From Bacillota bacterium (lineage in GTDB: Bacteria > Bacillota > Clostridia > Acetivibrionales > DTU013): 64,000 nucleotides of DNA. Positions 1-8,855 of this stretch are shown in pieces. Numbering within the stretch: position 1 is the first letter of the stretch; each line of letters begins with the position of its first letter. The translations under genes and the position numbers were made by a program. The DNA lies in contig JAFABI010000022.1 of assembly GCA_023426125.1 (NCBI GenBank), forward strand, positions 1-64,000, given 5' to 3'. Below the pieces are notes generated by a model. That model was not told the origin of the DNA. It saw only the letters and a program-made list of their open reading frames with translations, and did not search any database.

Positions 1-58
1 AATATTTTGGCTTCCTCTAAAAAATGAAAATTATGCTATGTTTTATGGCAAACAACAA

Positions 59-108
59 AGCCCGCAAACCGTCTAATCAAAGGCGGTTTACGGGCTATTT
101 TCTTTTTT
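59..108 (+). terminator. Rho-independent terminator of an upstream gene
   Basis: A GC-rich inverted repeat (AGCCCGCAAACCG at the left, CGGTTTACGGGCT at the right) encloses a short loop and is followed by a T-rich run ending near 108. It would end a plus-strand transcript whose gene lies left of the window. Confidence 0.85.
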
Positions 109-417
109 AGCTGTCAAACTGAGGATAAAGAGGATTCGGAGATTTGTCAAGCAAATTCGCCAAGATAATTCGGATGGGAAGGATTGCATGCTGGAATTCA
201 ACAGCGATAAGGAATTATTCCGCCCAATGGCTGGAAGTTGGAGACCGGAAGATATTTGAGGTTGTTGTATAGATAAGGCACAAGATGTAACGGCTGTGTT
301 GGAGAACGGGGAGAAGGTAATATATAGGTTGAAGTCAGGAGCTCCGGCAAAAGGCATATGGGCTGCAAGCAGAATCCCATATGCCTTTTGCTATGGTTAG
401 AGCTTATTTCTTAAGCT
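109..417. other. Intergenic stretch with a 16-bp inverted repeat
   Basis: No convincing gene is seen. The arms 347-362 and 376-391 (GCAAAAGGCATATGGG and its complement) form a perfect 16-bp stem with a 13-nt loop just past the stop of the minus-strand carrier gene. No clear T-run follows on either strand, so it is more likely an mRNA 3'-end stabiliser or weak terminator than a standard terminator. Confidence 0.5.
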
Positions 418-1668
418 TTATTTTTCCGCTTTAAGCCTGGGAGCCTTCAAAAGCGATATGATGATAAAGCCGACCACAGCGGCTGCAGCCGCGATGATAA
501 AGGCTGTGGAAAAGGCTTTGGTCTTGCTGAAGAATGCGATGGTGTAGGAAGAAGCAACTGCGCCTGCGCCAAAGCCAAGCAGGACCATTCCGTAGATCTG
601 CGCAACGTTTTTGGTGCCCCAGTAGTCTGCCGCCAATGCGGGGAATACCCCCAGGTATCCGCCGTAGGAGAAGCCGATGACCGCTATGAGGGCAAGCATC
701 AGGTAGCCTTTGGCAAATGAAACAAGGATAATGGAAAGGCAGGTAATCACGAGAAGCGTGAGGATGGTCTTCTTTCTGCCAAGCTTATCGGATACCCAGC
801 CCCAGAAAAGACGTCCAAAGGAATTACAGCCGGTGATGATCATAACACCTGCCACAGCGGCACCCTGGGTCAAGCCGCTGTCAGGCTGCAGACCGAGGAT
901 CTTTGCCATGGGTATCATCATTGAGCCTGCCGCGGTAGCGCACATAAGCGCAAAGGTTACCATATAAAACTGCGGCATTTTTACTGCTTCGGAAGGAGTG
1001 AAGTTCTGAGCGATGATTCCTTCCCTGGGAGCCGGCGGTGTCCAGCCGGCCGGTGCAAATCCTTCCGGAGGGTTTTTTATGAACAGAGAGCCTGCGGTCG
1101 TGACAACGACAAATATCACGCCAAGGATTGCAAAGGTGCTTAAAACGCCATAGCTTTTTATTAAAGCTTCTGCAACGGGAGTAAACACCAGCCCTCCGAA
1201 ACCGAGAGCCGCAACGATGATTCCGGTGATGAAGCCTCTCTTGTCAGGGAACCACTTCTGGCAGGTGGCTATGGTGGTAGTATAAGCCATTCCCATTCCA
1301 AAGCCGCCCAATACGCCATATGTCAGCCAAAGTACCCAGGGCGCCGCTTCCGTTGTGAATTGTGCAAGAAAGAAGCCTATCCCCATGATGATTCCGGCAG
1401 CGATAATGACCATCCTCGGATTTTTTGTCTTATCCTGGATTCTTCCGCCAATGGTGCTTCCAAAGGTAAGAACGCCCAGAAGCAGTGCGTATGCCAGTGT
1501 TCCATGGGTTGCCGGCCAGTTGAATAAAGCGTTGGGAGTTGCCGCTCCTTTGATAAGGTATGATTGGAATACACTCCAGATATAAGCGGTGCCCAGACAT
1601 ACCTGAATAGCAATGCTTGCTATAACAGGTATCCACCTTTTGCTGCTGTGTTCGATGCTTTGCGACAT
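418..1668 (-). CDS. MFS transporter, oxalate/formate antiporter (OFA) type
   Basis: An integral membrane carrier of about 416 residues with roughly twelve hydrophobic segments, the usual MFS size. The stretch GGFGMGMAYTTTIATCQKWF, followed by PDKRG, in the first half and the WGWVSDKLGRKK loop between helices 8 and 9 are typical of the OFA (oxalate:formate antiporter-like) family, whose members exchange small monocarboxylates or dicarboxylates. The substrate cannot be read from sequence. ATG at 1668 is chosen because AAGGGGG lies nine bases upstream; two in-frame TTG codons just before it are poorer starts. It is transcribed alone; the next minus-strand gene is 500 bases upstream. Confidence 0.85.
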   Translation of the reverse strand: MSQSIEHSSKRWIPVIASIAIQVCLGTAYIWSVFQSYLIKGAATPNALFNWPATHGTLAYALLLGVLTFGSTIGGRIQDKTKNPRMVIIAAGIIMGIGFFLAQFTTEAAPWVLWLTYGVLGGFGMGMAYTTTIATCQKWFPDKRGFITGIIVAALGFGGLVFTPVAEALIKSYGVLSTFAILGVIFVVVTTAGSLFIKNPPEGFAPAGWTPPAPREGIIAQNFTPSEAVKMPQFYMVTFALMCATAAGSMMIPMAKILGLQPDSGLTQGAAVAGVMIITGCNSFGRLFWGWVSDKLGRKKTILTLLVITCLSIILVSFAKGYLMLALIAVIGFSYGGYLGVFPALAADYWGTKNVAQIYGMVLLGFGAGAVASSYTIAFFSKTKAFSTAFIIAAAAAVVGFIIISLLKAPRLKAEK

Positions 1669-1674
1669 CAACAA

Positions 1675-2176
1675 AATCCCCCTTAAGATATTATTCCTCG
1701 CTTTTTAAGCGAGATAGAGCTATTGTATCAGATTCCGTACAATTTGAAATACCGTTGGGGAACAAAGGTAATAAACATTAACAAGAATGGCAGGAAAACG
1801 TAAAAGGGTTGTTATCATACCCATAGGATCTTTGAATTGATGTGGGATAAAATCAGAGAAGCAGACAGAATGGATGAGCCTGACTTGCAGAAACCGCGTT
1901 ACGCTTTTAGCGCGGCCGGGTCCGTAAATTACTTTGAAGCCGGACACCTAAGTTCCGCGATTTCATTCTTCTGGTTCAATCAAAAATTTTGTGCGAGTAC
2001 GATGGAAGCTCAACATACAATGCTTAATCGTTTGTTGAGCTCTTTTTACGCACAAAACTTCCGATTGAACCCTTTAAGAACCATCCCCTACTTGCGTCCT
2101 GTTAATAGTTACGCCTCGCGGTCAGGAGCCTGCTGTCGCCTGCTGATTGGTGACAGTGGGCAACGTTCAGCATGCA
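1675..2176. other. Non-coding stretch between the carrier and the GH2 locus
   Basis: About 500 bases with no gene that has a ribosome site or family resemblance. The carrier's SD (AAGGGGG) is at the left end. The main feature is the long imperfect inverted repeat at 1973-2071, listed separately. An open frame on the plus strand (1837-2220) runs through that repeat and is not considered coding. Confidence 0.5.
1973..2071. repeat. Long imperfect inverted repeat, MITE-like
   Basis: The outer ends GGTTCAATC (1973) and GATTGAACC (2071) are exact complements. Inside them TTTTGTGCG pairs with CGCACAAAA and AGCTCAACA pairs with TGTTGAGCT, giving arms of about 40 bases around a short loop. It could be a small non-autonomous element, or a strong RNA hairpin that ends the GH2 operon mRNA read from the minus strand. 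No transposase or clear target-site duplication is visible. Confidence 0.6.
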
Positions 2177-2899
2177 TTACATCACGATATACCTCAATAG
2201 ATTATTCATATAGGCTGTAGCGCAAGGATCATCCCCATGTTTGGAAGAACACTCCATTTGGTTGAATACAATTCTTCCTTTGCCAAAAGGAATTTCCAGC
2301 AAAGCGTCATATTTAAGAAAATAAAAGCATTCGCCATAGGTTTTTACATGGGGCAGCTTTCGGATATTCCATCCAAATCGTCCTCCGAGGGAAGTTTTTG
2401 CAGGAATAAAATTCACTTCTGTTCCTTGTCGCAAGAAGCTTTTCAGCACATGCGTATCTCCGTTCCACATGCGAAAGCTTTCCTGCCCCAATCCCTCGAA
2501 AATGGGAGAGGACAGATCTGTAATGTAAACAAAATCCTCCTGGTTTTCTTTTTCATATACGATGGTTAGCGGAGTTTCATCTATCCAGTCAATCGGAATT
2601 TCACTTTCCCCCAATATTTCGGGATGCTGCTCAAGAACCAGCAAGGTTAAACCCTCTTTTACCATCGTATTTATTCTTTTGCCTTTTTCTTCGCATATGC
2701 CGGCAAGGGAGTCAACACCGATAATTAATGCTGCATCCGGGTTTTCAATATCTTCCACAGCGTCTGCCTTTCGATACGGAATCCCGGCATTTTCCAGGAC
2801 CTTGGCTGTCAAACCGGTTTTATCATATAGGTGCAGCTTTTTATTTGCCCGGCGAAAGGAAGCTTTTTTGAGGCCGGAAGGACCAAGCTGCAAATCCAT
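2177..2899 (-). CDS. C-terminal part of a split GH2-type protein
   Basis: This frame is the direct in-frame continuation of the GH2 enzyme at 2933-5026: after the TAG at 2933-2935 the same frame stays open through 11 codons to the ATG at 2899 and on for 240 residues. The segment has the alternating beta/alpha pattern of a ThuA/glutamine-amidotransferase-like domain (VDSLAGICEEKGKRI, FVYITDLSSPIF) and ends with a beta-rich region. The only ribosome site is a weak AGAGG about 14 bases before the ATG. I infer it is the tail of a single ~950-residue GH2-family protein cut by a nonsense mutation or joined by read-through. It could still be translated separately. No function as a free protein is known to me. 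Confidence 0.6.
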   Translation of the reverse strand: MDLQLGPSGLKKASFRRANKKLHLYDKTGLTAKVLENAGIPYRKADAVEDIENPDAALIIGVDSLAGICEEKGKRINTMVKEGLTLLVLEQHPEILGESEIPIDWIDETPLTIVYEKENQEDFVYITDLSSPIFEGLGQESFRMWNGDTHVLKSFLRQGTEVNFIPAKTSLGGRFGWNIRKLPHVKTYGECFYFLKYDALLEIPFGKGRIVFNQMECSSKHGDDPCATAYMNNLLRYIVM

Positions 2900-2932
2900 T
2901 GTATTGCAGGAAACCTCTTTGCCTTCCGAATA

Positions 2933-5026
2933 CTAGGCAACCCTAAGAACCGCTTCAACAATTTCAGTTCCATCGATCTCCGGGATGTCAACATACAATG
3001 GTATCTTTCCCACTTCATAATAGCCGATATTCGCAGCTGACAGGCTTCCGTTGAGGATTGTCCTTTCATCCGCTGTTTTTATTGAAAATACAACGGTATT
3101 GTTTATAAATACAGCTTTTGATACGTCATCGTGAATCAGCCTGATTTCCGCACGAAAGCTGTCCTTGCCGAAAACGTGTCTGCTCCAGCAGTTGATACTG
3201 ACATGTGCAGGCTCGTAAACGGATTTCAAAGCCAATGCCGCCGATTTGTAACTGATCTTCTCCATATCCAGGGGATAATGGAACCAATTTAAAAGGGCAA
3301 AGGGCGAGAGCAGGGAGATGCGGTTTTTTTCATTCCTGCCGCTGCGCATCATTTCTACCAGCTCTTTCAGTAAAAAGGCTTGATACCACAGTGCTTTTTT
3401 GTTATCAGGGTCGGGATATTTACCAATTTTTCTAACCTTTGCGGGATATTGATAGAATCTGCCGTCATCTGCGGTATAGGCAGCCATAAACTCTGTAAAT
3501 GCCACAGGCTTATTGGAAGAGCTGTTACTCTCTTCGTCTCTGATTACACCCGTAAATTCATGCAGAGGCCCGTTATACCACCCGTGGTAATGGTGGAAAT
3601 CCCGTATTTCAAACTCAACAGGCCCATAGCGTGAGCCTGCGTCCCCATAGACGGGCAGGGTGCAGTCTTCCGAAAGGACAGCCTCTCTGAGGTCGCTCAT
3701 ATAGGCTGACATGCTGTTATACCCTGCTGCGCCGGCAGCCCTGTCAAAATTGCTGTCCAGATGGGTTATTTCATTTGAAATGCAGTATATGCCCAGAGAA
3801 GCATGGTGTTTGGATTGGCGGACCAATTCCCTGAATTCCCTTCGGGTATTTGTTACCTCCGGAAGCTGCTGCATCAACGCCATTTCATATATCACCAGGA
3901 AGCCTGCCTCGTCACATCCGCGCAGCCATGCCTCCGAAGGCGGCTCAGTATGAAAGCGGATGCAATTTATATTTATTTCCTTGCACAGCTTCAGGAACTT
4001 GGCAATATAAGCTTCATCCCATACGATCATGGTATGGGGCGGAGTACCGGCGCATCTTAAGAAGTAAGGCTTTCCATTCAAATAAAATTTATTTTCATTT
4101 ATTTTGAATTCTTTGAAGCCGATTATTTTTTCCCCGGAGTCCAGTTTCTTCTTCTCGGATAGAATCACAGCCTCCAGTTGGTATAGCGAGGGGTTTTCGG
4201 GGCACCAATTCACAACGTAAAGAGATTTCCATACAAAGGTGTAGTGGTTTGTGCTTTCAGGCAGTTCGGATTCCCGGACTTCTTCCCGGACCAATTTTCC
4301 CGTACCTTTTTGAACCAGCCTCAGGCACAGTTTGACATTCATCCGTGAAGCCTGCTTCCTTTCAATCACCACACAGGCCTTTAGAGAGTCTTTATCGGTC
4401 TGAACCTCCAAATTTCCGATATATACATGCTCTGTTGCATATAACTGAACCGGCTGGCAGATACCTGCATTATCACGGGTTTCGCCCACCATAATCTCCT
4501 GCACCCTGCCCGGTTCGTAGATACAGAGCTTTCCAGGCTCGGCAATGCGCTGATCAAAGGGATAAAAGCAGCGCTTTCCGAATACCTGCACCACAAGCCT
4601 GTTCTCATCGGAGTACCGGATATATTCCGTTATATCAAATTCAAAGGCACTATAAGCACCGAGATGCTCTCCCGCATAAGATCCGTTCACCCATACGACT
4701 GCCTTGGCTGCAACCGAATAAAACCGCAGGTGGATTCGCTTTCCATTCCAGTCCTGCGTTAATTTGAACTGCTTTCTGTACCAGCCGACACCATAATGAT
4801 CTCTAAAGGGGGGGATCTTGTGATCCTTGTAATAGCCGTTCTCAGAATAATACTCTCCCAATATGCTCATTCCCTTAGAACCGTTCCAGAAGCCAGGCAC
4901 TTCCTCTTTAGTCCATGGGATGCTTTCATTATCTTCGGAATAAGAATAAATATTATCGCAGCTTTGATGTCCGGGGGCAAATTCCCAGATTCCTTCCAAG
5001 CTTAAAACTTCTCTGCGCTGATGCAT
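2933..5026 (-). CDS. Glycoside hydrolase family 2 enzyme, cut by an in-frame amber
   Basis: A GH2-type exo-glycosidase (beta-galactosidase, beta-glucuronidase or beta-mannosidase class). The jelly-roll sugar-binding domain is in the first ~190 residues (WYRKQFKL, VWVNGSYAGEHLGAY), an Ig-like domain follows to ~300, then the TIM barrel. The acid/base Glu is in CISNEIT at about residue 419 and the nucleophile Glu in VAFTEFMAAY at about 512, so the active site is complete. AGGAGG sits before the ATG at 5026. It is last in a minus-strand operon after two sugar permeases, so it probably cleaves the imported oligosaccharide in the cytoplasm. The frame ends at a TAG whose downstream codons continue without a break into the 2177-2899 frame. 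Exact sugar specificity is not readable. Confidence 0.85.
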   Translation of the reverse strand: MHQRREVLSLEGIWEFAPGHQSCDNIYSYSEDNESIPWTKEEVPGFWNGSKGMSILGEYYSENGYYKDHKIPPFRDHYGVGWYRKQFKLTQDWNGKRIHLRFYSVAAKAVVWVNGSYAGEHLGAYSAFEFDITEYIRYSDENRLVVQVFGKRCFYPFDQRIAEPGKLCIYEPGRVQEIMVGETRDNAGICQPVQLYATEHVYIGNLEVQTDKDSLKACVVIERKQASRMNVKLCLRLVQKGTGKLVREEVRESELPESTNHYTFVWKSLYVVNWCPENPSLYQLEAVILSEKKKLDSGEKIIGFKEFKINENKFYLNGKPYFLRCAGTPPHTMIVWDEAYIAKFLKLCKEININCIRFHTEPPSEAWLRGCDEAGFLVIYEMALMQQLPEVTNTRREFRELVRQSKHHASLGIYCISNEITHLDSNFDRAAGAAGYNSMSAYMSDLREAVLSEDCTLPVYGDAGSRYGPVEFEIRDFHHYHGWYNGPLHEFTGVIRDEESNSSSNKPVAFTEFMAAYTADDGRFYQYPAKVRKIGKYPDPDNKKALWYQAFLLKELVEMMRSGRNEKNRISLLSPFALLNWFHYPLDMEKISYKSAALALKSVYEPAHVSINCWSRHVFGKDSFRAEIRLIHDDVSKAVFINNTVVFSIKTADERTILNGSLSAANIGYYEVGKIPLYVDIPEIDGTEIVEAVLRVA

Positions 5027-5046
5027 ACTACTTCTCCTCCTATCCT

Positions 5047-5928
5047 CTATCCTTTCAGAGCACCGATAAGTGCACCTTTTACAAAATACTTCTGTAAAAA
5101 CGGGTACAGCGCCAGGATGGGCACGGTAGCCACCATAATGACCGCATACTTTATCGTCTCGCTGATTTTTTCCTGATCCCCTGTATTTGCGCCAAGGGAC
5201 ATACTGTTCGTATCGTTTGCTATTAGAATCTCCCTGAGCACCAACTGCAGAGGGAATAATTCTCTTTTCCGTATAAAGATCATTGCATTAAACCATGCAT
5301 TCCAGTGTCCTACACCGTAGTACAGAATCATAACTGCCAGGGTGGGCAGGGAAAGGGGGAGGACAATCCTGAACAGGATGGTGAAATGCCCGGCGCCGTC
5401 CAGCTTTGCAGATTCTTCAAGGCTATCGGGAATGCTCATCATCGATGTCCTCATAATGATCAGGTTAAAGGTATTAATCGCTACAGGCAGAATAAGTGCC
5501 CAAAGCGTGTTGTCAATGCGGATATCCCTGACGGCAAAATAGAAGGGAATCAGTCCGCCGTTAAAGAACATGGTGAAAACAATAATAAACATAATGCCGT
5601 TTTTAAGCATGATATTTTTCCTGGAGAGAAAATAAGCGGCCAGGGAGGTCAGCAAAATATTCAGAGCCAGACCCACAATTACAACAAAAAGTGTATTCAT
5701 ATACCCGGTAAATATCATGGGGTTTCTGACAACTGCTTTATAGGATTCCATGCTAAAGCCCGCAGGCTTCAACAGGACCCCCTGATGCCCCATAAAAGCA
5801 TTGGGGCTGCTGACAGAGGCGAAGGCCACATACAATATGGGATAAAAGGTCACAAGGATCAACAGCAGCATGCAGATCGTGTTAAAGCAGGAAAAAATCT
5901 TTTGCCCGAGGGTATCTTTGATATTCAA
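5047..5928 (-). CDS. Sugar ABC transporter permease, LplC/YtcP type
   Basis: An inner-membrane permease of 293 residues with six hydrophobic segments. The cytoplasmic EAA loop reads LEESAKLDGAGHFTILFRIV, and the end KYFVKGALIGALKG is the usual C-terminus of the LplC/YtcP branch of carbohydrate permeases. It forms the channel with the neighbouring LplB-type subunit. No ATPase gene is present in the operon, which is normal for this class and implies a shared MsmX-like ATPase. The start is TTG with GGGAGG nine bases upstream. It lies 13 bases after the LplB-type gene and 20 bases before the GH2 gene. Confidence 0.92.
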   Translation of the reverse strand: MNIKDTLGQKIFSCFNTICMLLLILVTFYPILYVAFASVSSPNAFMGHQGVLLKPAGFSMESYKAVVRNPMIFTGYMNTLFVVIVGLALNILLTSLAAYFLSRKNIMLKNGIMFIIVFTMFFNGGLIPFYFAVRDIRIDNTLWALILPVAINTFNLIIMRTSMMSIPDSLEESAKLDGAGHFTILFRIVLPLSLPTLAVMILYYGVGHWNAWFNAMIFIRKRELFPLQLVLREILIANDTNSMSLGANTGDQEKISETIKYAVIMVATVPILALYPFLQKYFVKGALIGALKG

Positions 5929-5941
5929 ATAAAGCGCCTCC

Positions 5942-6874
5942 CTACCATAAACTTGAATCGCTGGACTTTTTACTGATGGAATTGGACAGAATCAGAAAGA
6001 AAAAGTTGATTACGGAGTTGAAAAGGCCTACGGCTGAACTGTAGCTCCAGCTGAATTCCTGGATACCCTTTCTGTAAACATAGGAAGATATCACATCCGC
6101 CGTGTCATAAATCGCCGGGTTATACAGCAGTATGATCTTTTCAAAGCCCACATTCATTATATTGCCCATCCGGAGAATGAGCATAATGATGACCGTGGGC
6201 ATAAGGCAGGGGAGCGTAACGTATAAGGTTTGTTTCCATCTGCCGGCCCCGTCAATGGTAGAAGCTTCGTATAGCTCTTGATCTATTCCTGTCAATGCCG
6301 CAAGATAAATGATTGATCCCCATCCCATCTCCTGCCAGATGCCGGAAATGACGTAGATAGGTACAAACATGTCGGGGTTGTTTAGCATGGTAGTTTTTTC
6401 GAATCCGAACATGCTTAATAGATTCGTAATCACTCCGGTATCCCGGGTAAAATCATTAATAAGTCCGCATACGACCACCAAGGAAATGAAATGCGGCATA
6501 TAGCTGATGGTCTGAACCGTCTTTGCAAAATATTTGTTCCTTAGCTCGTTAATCAACAGTGCCAGAAGGATTGGAGCAGGAAAACCTACCACAACGGAAG
6601 CCACACTGATAACTACCGTATTTTTAAGGATTCTGAGAAAATAGATGCTTTGAAAAAAATCCCTAAACTGTTGAAAGCCAACCCAGGGACTATCCCATAT
6701 TCCCTTTCCCGGAGTGAACTCTTTAAAAGCGATAACAGCGCCATACATCGGCTTGTAGCAAAATAGAAAATAAAATGCCAGCACGGGAACGATCATAATA
6801 TACAAACTTTTATTGGTATTAATGCATTTAAAAAGTCTTTTCAGATAAGGAGTATCCTTAACGTCCACTTTCAT
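5942..6874 (-). CDS. Sugar ABC transporter permease, LplB/YteP type
   Basis: A 310-residue permease with an N-terminal anchor helix (YIMIVPVLAFYFLFCYKPMY) and five further membrane segments. The EAA motif is LYEASTIDGAGRWKQTLYVT, and the C-terminal signature with PAIYDTADVI and ISSYVYRKGI is typical of LplB/YteP proteins that import complex glycosides. It pairs with the permease immediately downstream and receives substrate from the lipoprotein encoded at 6974-8620. The gene spacing (99 bases and 13 bases) fits one operon. Confidence 0.92.
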   Translation of the reverse strand: MKVDVKDTPYLKRLFKCINTNKSLYIMIVPVLAFYFLFCYKPMYGAVIAFKEFTPGKGIWDSPWVGFQQFRDFFQSIYFLRILKNTVVISVASVVVGFPAPILLALLINELRNKYFAKTVQTISYMPHFISLVVVCGLINDFTRDTGVITNLLSMFGFEKTTMLNNPDMFVPIYVISGIWQEMGWGSIIYLAALTGIDQELYEASTIDGAGRWKQTLYVTLPCLMPTVIIMLILRMGNIMNVGFEKIILLYNPAIYDTADVISSYVYRKGIQEFSWSYSSAVGLFNSVINFFFLILSNSISKKSSDSSLW

Positions 6875-6973
6875 TATTCACCATTCCTTATTTCTGCTAT
6901 ATAAATCCCAGATTGATATTTATGCGGCAGCCCCGCAGTCGCAAGCGGAAGCCGCCGCATAAATCTTCACTAT

Positions 6974-8620
6974 TTATCTTTTGTCATATCTGTCATAGGC
7001 GCTCTGTTGAATCTCGATAGCCTTATCGATATTTAGCTTCTTCAACTGTTCAATGTACTTGTCGAAATTATCCGTCGTATCGCTGCCCATAATTACCTTT
7101 AATGTGTACTCATTCACATAGGTATTGACGTCGTTAATAATTTTCGCATACTGCGTACTTTCATCCTGTGTAGGAGTGAGGGGAGGAAGGTTATAGTTTG
7201 CAGCATCGGTAGAGCCCCAGACCTTCAGTGCATCCTGCTGCTGCGGCAGCGCATAGTACTGCTCTATATATTCCTTTCTCTGGATCAGAGGACCCTGGCC
7301 GGTTGCCCTGGCATATTGGGACCATGCCTGTACCACCGGCAGATTATTTGCATTTTTCAATACTTCATCGGCCATTTCAGGGTAATTGTTTACCATATTG
7401 TAGGACACGCCTTCAATGCCAAAATTATTCAGCATAGTCCCTTCTTCACTGTAATTGTAATCCAGCCATTTTTCGGCCACATCCACATTTTTGCTGCTGG
7501 CGGCCACAGCTACGGTAATTCCATTATACGGGTTATCTTTCTGGCCCATCATGGGCGTAGCTCCCTTTGTCAGGACCGGATAAGGCGCGGCTACCAGATC
7601 CGCATTGGCGTCTTTTTCTTTTAAAGCGGGAATATATTTACTCAGGCCGCTGCCTGCATAAAGCGCCGTAGCTCCGGTATTCCCACCCACAAAGCTTGCG
7701 TCAAAGCCTTTTCCGTCAAGGGTGGCAAAGTTCTTGTCCAGGAGTCCTTCCTTATACCATTTTGCCATCGTGGCCAGCCAATCTTTGTAGCCAGCCTCAT
7801 AAGGGCCAAATTTGATTTCCCCATCCTCTTTATAAAAATCTTTTTTTATTCCGTAAGCGCCTATAAAGACACCGCTGTCAAAAGGAAGAAAAGGATTAAG
7901 TCCGGAGCCGGCGTAGGAAAACGCGGCATTGGCACCCTTTTTCTCTTTAAAAGCTTTCAGAACCTCATACCACTCATCGATCGTGGCAGGAACTTGCAGT
8001 CCCAGGTCCTTCAGCCAATCATTCCGCACGGCCAGACCGTAAAAAACCATCAGAGACTCATCCCCTCTTATGAAAGGAAAGCCATAATAAGAGCCGTTAT
8101 CCGTTTTAACCATCTTATTTACTGCTCCATTTGCGTTCAGATAGCTCGTCAGGTTTGGAGCATTATTTTGAAGCGTATCGTTCAGCTTCAGAATAATATT
8201 GTTTTGTATGGCCGCTTCAGGCCCTCCGGGAAAATCCTTTCCCCAGGTATATTCCATCATATCCGGTAAATCGGCGGAGGCGATGAGGATATTAAATGAA
8301 TCTTTTTCCTGACCGATGGCCGGGTGCAGATACTCTACCTTCACTCCGGTTTTTTTCTCCAATTCCTTTGAAAAGGGAGTATCGCCGAGATTCTTGTAGT
8401 TGGCGGAAATAGTCATTGGCAGGGGGACCCAGTATTTCAAAGTAACATCTGTTTGTAGGGGATAAATCGGTTTATCCTCCGCCTGCTGCGTACCTGTAAC
8501 AGCCTGAGTAGCAGCTTGCGCCGTAGTCGTTTCGGCGGCTTTTCCGCATCCGGAAAGCATGGAAAAAGCGAATGTTGCAGAAATGATTAGAGAAGAGATC
8601 TTTACATACTTTCGATTCAC
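6974..8620 (-). CDS. Extracellular solute-binding lipoprotein, LplA type
   Basis: Substrate-binding protein of the sugar ABC importer, 548 residues, with the N-lobe near VTLKYWVPLPM and family-typical MEYTWGKDF and YGLAVRNDWL. The signal peptide ends in the lipobox LSGC, so Cys25 would be lipid-modified and anchor the protein outside the membrane. The GTG at 8620 is chosen because AAGGAGG lies eight bases upstream; an ATG 21 codons earlier would put that ribosome site inside the gene and lengthen the signal peptide. The leader region holds a 10-bp palindrome, GAACGCGTTC (8664-8673), which could be a regulator site. First gene of the transporter operon, downstream of an AraC regulator on the same strand. 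Confidence 0.92.
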   Translation of the reverse strand: MNRKYVKISSLIISATFAFSMLSGCGKAAETTTAQAATQAVTGTQQAEDKPIYPLQTDVTLKYWVPLPMTISANYKNLGDTPFSKELEKKTGVKVEYLHPAIGQEKDSFNILIASADLPDMMEYTWGKDFPGGPEAAIQNNIILKLNDTLQNNAPNLTSYLNANGAVNKMVKTDNGSYYGFPFIRGDESLMVFYGLAVRNDWLKDLGLQVPATIDEWYEVLKAFKEKKGANAAFSYAGSGLNPFLPFDSGVFIGAYGIKKDFYKEDGEIKFGPYEAGYKDWLATMAKWYKEGLLDKNFATLDGKGFDASFVGGNTGATALYAGSGLSKYIPALKEKDANADLVAAPYPVLTKGATPMMGQKDNPYNGITVAVAASSKNVDVAEKWLDYNYSEEGTMLNNFGIEGVSYNMVNNYPEMADEVLKNANNLPVVQAWSQYARATGQGPLIQRKEYIEQYYALPQQQDALKVWGSTDAANYNLPPLTPTQDESTQYAKIINDVNTYVNEYTLKVIMGSDTTDNFDKYIEQLKKLNIDKAIEIQQSAYDRYDKR

Positions 8621-8855
8621 AGCTAAATCCTCCTTGTTAAATTGACTTGCATTAATAATTTGCGAACGCGTTCTGCTTTTCAATTATATTCTGCATGCTG
8701 GGAGAAAAAAAGAGACAATACAAAAATTAAAAGGACAAAATTGTAGATTTCAAAAAATACATACACTCAAAAACACATCCCACAATGCAGGCGATGCGCC
8801 ATAATTCCATTTTAATGCGACAGATTTGGATTCAAGGTCTTCAATCCCTTATATA

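Noticed and set aside
1837..2220. 127-codon plus-strand open frame
   Set aside because: It runs through the long inverted repeat, has no ribosome site and shows no family pattern.
2933..2935. TAG read as pyrrolysine
   Set aside because: No pyl genes or methylamine methyltransferase context are visible, and other genes here (aldolase, second kinase) end normally at TAG.
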